Shown here piece by piece: positions 5,425 through 11,429 of a stretch of 11,429 nt of DNA; position 1 is the stretch's first letter, and each line of letters opens with the position of its first letter. The position numbers and the translations under genes are program-made. A model generated the notes under the pieces. It saw only the letters and a list, made by a program, of their open reading frames with translations, was not told the origin of the DNA and searched no databases. The stretch comes from Candidatus Parcubacteria bacterium (GTDB lineage: Bacteria; Patescibacteriota; Patescibacteriia; JAACEG01): positions 1 through 11,429 of the forward strand of contig JAGLJD010000005.1 in the NCBI GenBank assembly GCA_023142625.1, written 5' to 3'.

Positions 5425-7182
5425 TTATTCTTTAGTGACTTTAAAAACTTCTTCTAAACTTGTAACTCCCTTTAAAGCTTTAATAATCCCATCTTGTTTT
5501 ATAGAAATCATTCCCTGCGCTTTTAACTCTTTTAATATTTCTTCTGATTTTCCTGAGCGATTAATAATTGCCTTTAATTCATCCGTCATTATTAAAACTT
5601 CAGCAACTACAGCCCTTGAATGATAACCTGTTGATCCGCATTTGCCGCATCCTTCGGCTGCGTAAACTTTAAAATCGTCTGATAAAATTTTCTTTTCATT
5701 AATATTTAGGCCGACTTTTTTAAAATAACTTGCTGGAATATTCTTCAGTTCAGATAAAATTTCTTCTTTAAAATTCTTCGGGGGCGATATTTCTTTTCTG
5801 CAAAATTGGCATAATTTTCTAACTAATCTTTGCGCGATCACGATATTGAGAGTGGATGTCAGTAAAAACGGCTCTACCTTCATATCTTTAAGCCTTGGTA
5901 TGGATCCGTAAGCGCTATTTGTATGAAGTGTTGATAAAACTATATGCCCTGTTAAAGCGGCATGGATAGCAAGTTCGGCTGTTTCATTGTCTCTAATTTC
6001 TCCGACCATTATAATGTCTGGATCTTGCCTTAAAATAGATCTAAGTCCTGCGGCAAAAGTAAAATTTACCTCCGGCTTCACTTGAGACTGATTTACTCCT
6101 TCCATATAATATTCAACTGGATCTTCTAATGTAATAATGTTTACCCCTTCTCTATTTAAAATATTAATGACCGAATATAGAGTTGTTGATTTTCCAGATC
6201 CTGTCGGTCCTGTCACTAAAATCATACCGTGCGACATTTTGGTCCCTTTTTCTAAAATTTTAATATGGCATTCATTAAATCCTAACTCTTCTAAGGTTAA
6301 AACTCCGCCAGAGGAATCTAAAACCCTCATTACAACTTTTTCATTGCCAGTTAATGGCAGCGTTGAAACTCGAAAATCAATTAATTTATCTTTAAGTTGA
6401 ATGCGTATTCTTCCGTCTTGAGGAATTCTAGTCTCGTCTATCTTTAAACTTGACATAACTTTTATGCGCGAAACAATCGCTGCGTGCAGATAAATCGGCA
6501 AAACTAAAGATGTGTGCAGTACTCCGTCAACGCGGTAGCGAACGCGCGTATTATGAATACTAGGTTCAATATGAATATCGCTCGCCCTGCCCTCGACCGC
6601 ATGCTTAATAATAACTGAAACAATTTTAGAAATTGGGGCCCCTCTGATAATTTCCTGCAATCCGCTTTTATCTTTTATTTCTTTAGTTTTTTTAACTGCA
6701 AATTTTGTTTTTGCCCTTCCTAAGGCCTCCTCTACTTCAACGCCGATGTTCTTATGCCTATTAATAACATCTTTAAAGCTATCTGAAGAAATAATAAAAT
6801 ATTTAACCCTAAAATGATGCTTTTTTGATAAAAATTCTATCGGTTCAATGGCTTTTAAATCCTGCGGATTAACCATTCCTACTTTTAATTGATTATTCTC
6901 CTTGTTAAAAATTACTATTTTATAATTTTCCGCCACTCCGACAGGCAAAAAATTAAATGCTTCCTGGTCTAACACCTTGTCTATTAAATTAACATAGGGA
7001 ATATTTAAAATTGAAGCCTTGATTTTCGTTAATTCTTCATTACTGATAATTTTATTAGCAATTAATATTTTTTCAACTGAAATTCTTTTTTTTATACTCT
7101 CTTCTTCTACTTTTTCTAAAACTCCATCCGAAATTATGCCATTATCTCTTAATTTATTGTATAATAATTTATTAAAATTCAT
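5425..7182 (-). CDS. pilB: PilB/GspE-family type IV pilus assembly ATPase
   Basis: Hexameric cytoplasmic ATPase that drives pilus extension through PilC. 585 residues, typical of PilB. The N-terminal MshEN/T2SSE_N-like region covers about 1-150. The catalytic core has IHIEPS near 204-209, arginines of the N2 region around 213-260, Walker A GPTGSGKS (325-332), an Asp box including Glu353-Asp354, Walker B around DPDIIMVGEIRD (387-398) and the His box GHIVLSTLHTN (412-422). A zinc-binding tetracysteine, Cys458/Cys461 and Cys512/Cys515, marks it as a PilB/GspE-type extension ATPase rather than a PilT retraction motor. The ATG at 7182 has only a weak AAAGAA leader. It starts 51 bases after the PilP-like gene, in a spacer that holds a small palindrome. 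No pilT paralogue is present in the window. Confidence 0.97.
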   Translation of the reverse strand: MNFNKLLYNKLRDNGIISDGVLEKVEEESIKKRISVEKILIANKIISNEELTKIKASILNIPYVNLIDKVLDQEAFNFLPVGVAENYKIVIFNKENNQLKVGMVNPQDLKAIEPIEFLSKKHHFRVKYFIISSDSFKDVINRHKNIGVEVEEALGRAKTKFAVKKTKEIKDKSGLQEIIRGAPISKIVSVIIKHAVEGRASDIHIEPSIHNTRVRYRVDGVLHTSLVLPIYLHAAIVSRIKVMSSLKIDETRIPQDGRIRIQLKDKLIDFRVSTLPLTGNEKVVMRVLDSSGGVLTLEELGFNECHIKILEKGTKMSHGMILVTGPTGSGKSTTLYSVINILNREGVNIITLEDPVEYYMEGVNQSQVKPEVNFTFAAGLRSILRQDPDIIMVGEIRDNETAELAIHAALTGHIVLSTLHTNSAYGSIPRLKDMKVEPFLLTSTLNIVIAQRLVRKLCQFCRKEISPPKNFKEEILSELKNIPASYFKKVGLNINEKKILSDDFKVYAAEGCGKCGSTGYHSRAVVAEVLIMTDELKAIINRSGKSEEILKELKAQGMISIKQDGIIKALKGVTSLEEVFKVTKE

Positions 7183-7197
7183 TTCTTTTTTTTAAAA

Positions 7198-7213
7198 CGA
7201 TTTTTAAAAATCG
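7198..7213. other. Perfect 16-bp palindrome between the PilP-like gene and pilB
   Basis: CGATTTTTAAAAATCG. In the operon mRNA it could form a 6-bp stem with a TTAA loop, followed directly by TTTT. It is a weak terminator-like hairpin in the longest gap (51 bases) of the operon after the pilM-pilN-pilO block, so it could reduce or process transcript before pilB. Being AT-rich and short, it may have no function. Confidence 0.3.
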
Positions 7214-7233
7214 CAAAATAAAATTTTATTTTT

Positions 7234-7620
7234 CTAAAAATTATCCAAAGGCTCTATAGTTGTGGAACTATTCAAAATATCTTCCGTCTTATTAACTGTG
7301 GCATCGGCGGATTTAATAGGCGTGGGCAACATAAAAGGATTCTGTTTTCCTAATCCTGTGATCTCTAAATTTAAAAAATTTCCGCCGTATTCTTCCATTT
7401 TTAAAAATTTTGGGTTGGATAAAACCTCTTTATTGAATTCCGCTAAAAAAATTTTAGATTTTTTTGTAAAAAAAACCTTATCTACAATATTTTCTGTAGA
7501 AATTGAAACGATGGTCTTTAGTTGCTGGCTGCGGAAAGCAAAAATTATAATCATAAAAATAACTATAAAAAATATGATAAAATAAAAAATAAATTTTTTT
7601 CCAGTAATATAACTTTGCAT
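7234..7620 (-). CDS. PilP-like pilus assembly protein (membrane-anchored, no lipobox)
   Basis: 128 residues: a short cytoplasmic start, one transmembrane helix at about 8-28, then an extracytoplasmic part. Residues 91-99 read GKQNPFMLP, which resembles the Gly-x-x-(D/N)-Pro-Phe-x-x-Pro motif of PilP-type proteins, where this short segment docks to partners. Position supports the call: it directly follows pilO (12 bases) and precedes pilB, the place of pilP after pilM-N-O. It differs from proteobacterial PilP in being anchored by a helix rather than a lipidated Cys and in lacking an obvious full beta domain, sensible in a cell with no outer membrane or PilQ secretin. The match rests on one short motif, topology and gene order, so the name stays tentative. 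No Shine-Dalgarno sequence is seen. Confidence 0.6.
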   Translation of the reverse strand: MQSYITGKKFIFYFIIFFIVIFMIIIFAFRSQQLKTIVSISTENIVDKVFFTKKSKIFLAEFNKEVLSNPKFLKMEEYGGNFLNLEITGLGKQNPFMLPTPIKSADATVNKTEDILNSSTTIEPLDNF

Positions 7621-7632
7621 ATTATTATATTA

Positions 7633-8214
7633 TTAACCCTCTTCTTCTATATAGTATGTCGTCAATTCCAAAGAATAACTATTATCACCCTGATAGCTAA
7701 TAGTTTTAACATCTATAATGGGAAAATTATTCTCTAACATGGAGAGCATCTTCTTATAATTTTGATATCCAAATACTTTATTAACAGTTAAATTTATTTT
7801 AATTATTTTAATAAGCGGCATTTTTTGTTTTTCGGATTCTATTGTCCCGCCTTTGAAAAAAATAATACTTCCTAATTCAAAACTGCTATTTTTAAATAAA
7901 CTTTCAAATCCAGCGAATAATTCAGGAAATTTCGGACCTGTCGGCAATGCGGCGTCAATCCTTTTAATATCCTTTTTTGTTATACTTTCATATTCTTTAT
8001 AAAAAAACTTCAATTGTTCAAAATAACCGAAATCATTCCTGTAAATTTCTTCGCCTTCCGCGAATTTAACATCTTTAATATTTTTAATCTCTTTTAATTT
8101 AGGTGAAAAATAACCAAAAAAACTTCCTAAAAATATTACGATAATCAACAATAATAAAATATAATCAAAATACTTTATAAAAATTTTTACTGATCTGTTT
8201 TTCAAATTTTCCAT
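7633..8214 (-). CDS. pilO: PilO-like type IV pilus inner-membrane alignment protein
   Basis: 193 residues, close to the PilO norm of about 200. A short cytoplasmic N-terminus is followed by one transmembrane helix (about 16-35), a helical or coiled region (36-85), and then the PilO hallmark LPTGPKFPELFAGFESLF at 90-107 leading into a ferredoxin-like alpha/beta fold. In known systems PilO pairs with PilN through these coiled and ferredoxin-like parts, linking cytoplasmic PilM to PilC. It sits 19 bases after pilN and 12 bases before the PilP-like gene. Sequence in this family diverges strongly, so the call combines the LP-x-x-x-x-FPEL motif, topology and gene order. The ATG at 8214 is preceded only by A/T. 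Confidence 0.85.
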   Translation of the reverse strand: MENLKNRSVKIFIKYFDYILLLLIIVIFLGSFFGYFSPKLKEIKNIKDVKFAEGEEIYRNDFGYFEQLKFFYKEYESITKKDIKRIDAALPTGPKFPELFAGFESLFKNSSFELGSIIFFKGGTIESEKQKMPLIKIIKINLTVNKVFGYQNYKKMLSMLENNFPIIDVKTISYQGDNSYSLELTTYYIEEEG

Positions 8215-8233
8215 TTTTATAAAAAATAATTAA

Positions 8234-9277
8234 TTATTTTAAAAAAACACTCTTTTTTACTTTTAAATCTATATTAAAATTAACAGGCAAACCCTGATCG
8301 TCTGACGAACCGTTAAATATAGCCGACTTTATTTCCACAAATTCTATAAAATCTTCTGCTTGCTGAAAAACAATTAACTGCTTAGCGATTGACTCAAAAT
8401 TGTCTGTCATGGCGCTAATAGACACATTTCCATGAATATCCGCGTTTAAAGTTTTATAATAAACATTTGTTAAGGTATATTTTTCTAAAGCGTCTAAAAA
8501 ATTAGTATTGTATATATGGTTTTGAAGCAAGTAATCTATCATTTCAAATTTTGTTTGAAGTTTTATAATCTCATCTTTCTGTTCTTCATAAACGCTTATT
8601 TTGCTTTGAGTCTCATCAATTTTTTTCTTAATATTATCTATCCTATTAATAACGGAACTCTGATACCATGCAATTAATATATATATAGAAAAAAGAATAA
8701 TTGCAATTAAGGCGAAAGAAGAGAACATAATAAAAAATTTCTCCCTTATTTTAATTTTAATAGATCCAATTAGGTCTCCAGAGATAAAATTTATTTCCGA
8801 GTCATTGTGAATTAACTTTTTTTTATCATCAAATTTTAATGCGTCTTCTAGCTTCATCTTATTTTTTATTTGTTCGTTTTGATTCTTTGCTTTTTTCCGC
8901 CGTTCTTCTATTTTATTTTTTTTATAATCATGAAAAGTCTGTGTTTTTTTTATTGAATTAGAAATATCAGATTCAACTTTTAATTTTTGAATATTCTCGA
9001 CTCTTTTTAATTTTTTTAATTCTTTGTTTGCCGATTTTCCAAAAAAATCTTTATTTTTGTCTTTATTGCTTGCATCGCCTTCATTTCTTTTTTTTGAAAA
9101 AAATGAAAAATTAGAAAAAACATTCGCGGATATTTTTTTTTTATCTTTTTCCGCATACTTTTTATTGGAATTCAGCGGAGCATGCATCTTAACATCGTCT
9201 TTCTGCGCTTTTTTCGCTTTTTTCAATTCACTCTTTTCACGATTTTTTAAATTATTCGGCAATAAATTTATTGACAT
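8234..9277 (-). CDS. pilN: PilN-like protein with a long charged linker
   Basis: 347 residues against about 180-200 for a usual PilN. It begins MSINLLPNNL; the INLLP peptide (residues 3-7) is what binds a groove in PilM. Residues 11-160 are a Lys/Glu/Asn/Asp-rich linker with no hydrophobic core, absent from standard PilN. A second similar peptide, INFISGDL, lies at 162-169, shortly before the single transmembrane helix (about 182-205). A coiled coil (208-245) and a ferredoxin-like domain (about 255-345), the usual PilN periplasmic part, follow. The linker would let the PilM-binding end reach far from the membrane, or present two docking sites. The gene starts 37 bases after pilM and ends 19 bases before pilO. 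Lys-rich, AAA-heavy DNA in the linker contrasts with the rest. The role is well supported by motif, topology and order; the linker's role is unknown. Confidence 0.88.
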   Translation of the reverse strand: MSINLLPNNLKNREKSELKKAKKAQKDDVKMHAPLNSNKKYAEKDKKKISANVFSNFSFFSKKRNEGDASNKDKNKDFFGKSANKELKKLKRVENIQKLKVESDISNSIKKTQTFHDYKKNKIEERRKKAKNQNEQIKNKMKLEDALKFDDKKKLIHNDSEINFISGDLIGSIKIKIREKFFIMFSSFALIAIILFSIYILIAWYQSSVINRIDNIKKKIDETQSKISVYEEQKDEIIKLQTKFEMIDYLLQNHIYNTNFLDALEKYTLTNVYYKTLNADIHGNVSISAMTDNFESIAKQLIVFQQAEDFIEFVEIKSAIFNGSSDDQGLPVNFNIDLKVKKSVFLK

Positions 9278-9314
9278 AAAATTATTTGCTAAACTTTAAC
9301 GCTTTTTTAAAAAT

Positions 9315-10556
9315 TTACTCTATCTCCCTCATTGCTAATCCAACCGCTACCGACAATTTAGAACCGATGTCTTCAAAGGCCAGTTTTAAGTCTTGAGGGT
9401 AAATAATTCTCGCAAACGGATCTCCGATATAAACTTTTTTATTTAAAATACGAGATAAATATTCAGGCAGATAGGACAACTGGGAAGATCCTCCCGTAAG
9501 GATTATTTTTTCTATATCATTATTATTAATATTATCCGCCGCCTGTCCAAAACTTAACTGATTCTTAAAAAAATCTATTGTGTATTTTATTTCATCTATA
9601 ATCGGCGCCACAACTTTCTCTATAGACTGAAAAACAGCGCTTCCTTCCTGGTCGACGCGATTAACTCCGACATCGTATTTGAACTGCTCTCCTCTATCAA
9701 AGTTAACATTCAAATTCTTGCTAATCGCCTCTGTTATGTTGCGCCCTCCGACTTCTATGCTTCTGTTAATTATTGGAAATCCGTTTTGAATAATAGAAAC
9801 AGAGGAAGACGAAAGTCCGATATCAATTATCATTAAAGTTGATTTATCATTTCCAACTAACGACCTAATTAGAGAAAAAATTTCTGTTTCCAAACTTAAT
9901 AAGTCTAACTCCGCCTTTTCAAAAATAGTCATATATTTCTTTACTAAGCTTTTGGGCGCTCCGGTTAAAAAAATTTTTATATCCTCATTATCCTTCTTCT
10001 CTTTCTTTTTTTTATTAAAAAAATCTTTTGTGTTTTCTGCCGCGCTTGAATCGCCGCTTTCCTGATCTCCGCTGTCTTGATTATTATTATTACTTTTAGA
10101 ATCTTTGTTTGTTTTATCGTCTTTTAATAACACTCTTTTTTTATTTTGTAAAAAATTCTTCTCTTTTTTATCACCGTTTAAAATATGCCAATCAAGGCTG
10201 ATTTCGTCAATCGGCATAGGAATAATTTTCTTCGCTTCCCATTGTATGGCTGAAGTCAAATCTTTTTTCTTCATTTGCGGCAAGCTAATAATTGAAGAAA
10301 ATACTGAAAATGTCGGCAGAGCAGTAATGACTTTATTGCTTGTAATTTTTGCCTCTTTGCATAACTGCCTTAAAATATTGGCTGTTTTATTTATTGCCTT
10401 TTTAGAGTCATCCATAATAATATTTACAGACTGATCCGTAAATGCGTAGGTAACTAATTTCGGCACCCCTTTCTCGTTTGCCAATTCCACTAATTTAATG
10501 CTTGATGTTCCTAAATTAATGCCTAAATAATTATAGTTAGAACTAAATAATCCCAT
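9315..10556 (-). CDS. pilM: PilM, actin-like ATPase of the type IV pilus
   Basis: Cytoplasmic FtsA/actin-like protein that binds the PilN N-terminus and links the motor to the PilN-PilO complex. 413 residues, longer than the usual 350 or so. Phosphate-1 loop YLGINLGTSSIKLVEL (10-25) has Asn14 where an acidic residue is common. LDWHIL (121-126) precedes an insert at about 127-191 rich in Lys, Asn, Asp and Ser, which interrupts the fold before IKIFLTGAPK. Phosphate-2 is IIDIGLSSSSVSII (243-256), and the adenosine motif is IILTGGSSQLSYLPEYL (351-367). It is the first gene of the operon, preceded by an extended -10 promoter and a leader of about 60 bases without a Shine-Dalgarno site. Family assignment is secure. 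Confidence 0.95.
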   Translation of the reverse strand: MGLFSSNYNYLGINLGTSSIKLVELANEKGVPKLVTYAFTDQSVNIIMDDSKKAINKTANILRQLCKEAKITSNKVITALPTFSVFSSIISLPQMKKKDLTSAIQWEAKKIIPMPIDEISLDWHILNGDKKEKNFLQNKKRVLLKDDKTNKDSKSNNNNQDSGDQESGDSSAAENTKDFFNKKKKEKKDNEDIKIFLTGAPKSLVKKYMTIFEKAELDLLSLETEIFSLIRSLVGNDKSTLMIIDIGLSSSSVSIIQNGFPIINRSIEVGGRNITEAISKNLNVNFDRGEQFKYDVGVNRVDQEGSAVFQSIEKVVAPIIDEIKYTIDFFKNQLSFGQAADNINNNDIEKIILTGGSSQLSYLPEYLSRILNKKVYIGDPFARIIYPQDLKLAFEDIGSKLSVAVGLAMREIE

Positions 10557-10623
10557 AAGCTTAATTAGACTTGTTGCGCAGGTCTATTAATAAATTTAAA
10601 GATGTTAATAACTTTTGATTTTT

Positions 10624-10652
10624 ATTATAGCAAATTTTTAAAACTTCGGCAA
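10624..10652 (-). promoter_or_regulatory. pilM: Extended -10 promoter of the pilus operon
   Basis: On the minus strand, TTGCCG (10652-10647; 4 of 6 bases of TTGACA), a 17-base spacer, and a perfect TATAAT (10629-10624) preceded by TGC, so a full extended -10. Transcription should begin near 10617, about 60 bases before pilM, and would serve pilM through pilC. It begins just after the pheA stop (10666), separating the two units. It is the best promoter match in the window. Confidence 0.75.
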
Positions 10653-10665
10653 TTTTTTATTTACT

Positions 10666-11232
10666 CTATTTTATCGCCGTGATAAAAGTCGTGAAATTAA
10701 ATTTTAGATCCTGAATTCCCTGCTCTAAAATATCCAGCCCGTACAATGACGCGCAAATTTTCGGCGCGATTGCCGCGCAATCTTTTGATAAAACTCCTGC
10801 AGAAATATCTTTTGCCGCGCTTGCCGTATCGCTATATTCTTGCAATTCTGCGCCACTCCATTTTCGCTTTAAATACATGCGGCATTGCTTTAACGCCTGC
10901 GGGTGCGAAACAATCTTTTTGATTTCGCTTGTTTTTATGCCTTTTATAGCAAGCAGGCAATGCTGAATGTCTATTTCAAATATATTCTCAATCTTAAAAT
11001 TATAATCGCTCATCGCGTAAACCGCTTCATAAACAATTCCGCCGTTTGAATTTTCAATCGGAAAAACGCCTTTGGCGATTTCGCTTTTATTAAGCGCGCG
11101 CAAAACGCTTGCAACATTGATTAAATATTTAAGCTTATAATCTTTAATTCCATTTTTAGCGCAATAATAGTTCGCGGCTTCTTCGGAAAAACTGCCTCTG
11201 TTTCCCGAAACCCCGATTTTTATTTTTTCCAT
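10666..11232 (-). CDS. pheA: Prephenate dehydratase catalytic domain without ACT domain
   Basis: Converts prephenate to phenylpyruvate, the step that commits to phenylalanine. 188 residues against about 270-280 for the usual monofunctional enzyme: only the PDT fold is present. Motifs in order: SGNRGSFSEEAA (9-20, family form GPxGSFSExAA), PIENSNGG (58-65), SHPQALKQC (109-117), DTASAAK (135-141), and AAIAPKICASLYGLDILEQG (153-172) followed by IQDLKFNFTTF (173-183). Thr181 matches the catalytic Thr of the TRF motif, but the Arg is replaced by Thr182 (TTF). The protein stops a few residues later, so the phenylalanine-sensing ACT domain is missing and feedback control should be lost. ACT-less PDT relatives also include BacA-type prephenate decarboxylases, so a changed reaction is possible; the retained Thr favours dehydratase. 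It has no chorismate mutase or other aromatic-pathway neighbour here. No Shine-Dalgarno site is visible; a palindromic repeat starts 27 bases upstream. Confidence 0.9.
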   Translation of the reverse strand: MEKIKIGVSGNRGSFSEEAANYYCAKNGIKDYKLKYLINVASVLRALNKSEIAKGVFPIENSNGGIVYEAVYAMSDYNFKIENIFEIDIQHCLLAIKGIKTSEIKKIVSHPQALKQCRMYLKRKWSGAELQEYSDTASAAKDISAGVLSKDCAAIAPKICASLYGLDILEQGIQDLKFNFTTFITAIK

Positions 11233-11259
11233 AAAATTATTTTAAAACTTTAATACTCC

Positions 11260-11429
11260 TGTCTTTGCGAGCGGAGTGGAACGGAGCGAAGCAATCTCAT
11301 TACTGGGCGAGTAAAGTTATGATTATAGATTTGTTCGCTCAGTAATGAGATTGCTTCGTCGCTCTCTCTTCCCCGCCTAAATTTTTGTTTCACAAAAATT
11401 TAGTCGGGTCGTTCGGCTCCTCGCAAAGA
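11260..11429. repeat. Palindromic repeat element, copy 2, cut by the right edge
   Basis: Begins TGTCTTTGCGAG (11260-11271) and ends CTCGCAAAGA (11420-11429); the last two bases of the matching end would lie outside the window. The inner arms GCGAAGCAATCTCATTACTG (11286-11305) and CAGTAATGAGATTGCTTCG (11340-11358) pair almost perfectly around an AT-rich loop that contains a TATAAT on the minus strand (11327-11322). The block 11325-11361 equals 3619-3655 of copy 1, reversed. Unlike copy 1, its right arm holds an extra hairpin (11372-11408). It lies directly upstream of pheA, so the fold and the TATAAT could affect pheA transcription, though no good -35 accompanies the latter. Confidence 0.85.
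11372..11408. repeat. Nested 37-base hairpin inside repeat copy 2
   Basis: CTAAATTTTTGT (11377-11388) pairs perfectly with ACAAAAATTTAG (11392-11403) around a 3-base loop, and CCCG/CGGG extend the stem past one mismatch. No counterpart is seen in copy 1. It looks like a small insertion or an expanded arm within the element. Confidence 0.65.

Noticed and set aside
3953-7585. Plus-strand ORFs across pilC, the receiver, pilB and the PilP-like gene
   Set aside because: All are antisense to recognisable minus-strand genes, with no motifs of their own.
7522-10434. Plus-strand ORFs opposite pilO, pilN and pilM
   Set aside because: Phe/Leu-rich shadows of Lys/Glu-rich coding sequence, lacking ribosome-binding sites.
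10567-10585. Hairpin in the pilM leader (AGACTTG/CAGGTCT on the plus strand) as a riboswitch or attenuator
   Set aside because: In the actual leader RNA one pair becomes a C/A mismatch, the stem is short and no T tract or known aptamer pattern follows.

Overview
The window looks like a piece of an AT-rich, small-genome bacterium, most likely a member of the Candidate Phyla Radiation (Patescibacteria, Parcubacteria-like). This is inferred from several points: very AT-rich genes packed with gaps of about 10-70 bases; almost no Shine-Dalgarno sequences; a PilM-N-O-type pilus platform whose PilN and PilM carry long low-complexity inserts; a PilP-like protein with no lipobox and no outer-membrane secretin gene nearby, as expected for a monoderm; and a prephenate dehydratase reduced to its catalytic domain. 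TGA ends metG and tryptophan is written TGG, so the genetic code looks standard (not the TGA=Gly code of some CPR lineages). The lineage call is inference, since no rRNA gene is present.

Layout, left to right. Bases 1-3014 hold a minus-strand cluster read from right to left: metG (methionyl-tRNA synthetase), a 63-residue acidic protein, a CvpA-family membrane protein, and the N-terminal 197 residues of a membrane-anchored cysteine-rich protein that runs off the left edge. Bases 3093-3500 hold the only clear plus-strand gene, a small membrane protein. It has a textbook AAGGAGG ribosome-binding site, an apparent frameshift at an A6 tract and a good intrinsic terminator. A doubtful ORF and a 140-bp palindromic repeat follow.

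Bases 3788-10652 hold a minus-strand type IV pilus assembly operon: a strong extended -10 promoter, then pilM, pilN, pilO, a PilP-like gene, pilB (assembly ATPase), a stand-alone CheY-like receiver, and pilC (platform protein). PilM, PilN, PilO and the PilP-like protein would form the inner alignment complex. PilC is the membrane platform, PilB powers extension, and the receiver is a plausible phosphorylation-controlled switch on pilus function. No pilin, prepilin peptidase, PilT or secretin gene is present here, so those must lie elsewhere or be absent.

Upstream of the operon is a prephenate dehydratase without its ACT regulatory domain (10666-11232). A second copy of the palindromic repeat (11260 to the end, its last two bases probably cut off by the edge) closes the window. 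The two repeats share 37 identical bases in opposite orientation.

I see no tRNA, rRNA, CRISPR array or transposase gene. The most unusual items are the repeat family, the frameshifted plus-strand gene with its lone strong ribosome-binding site, the receiver embedded in the pilus operon, and the inserts in PilN and PilM.
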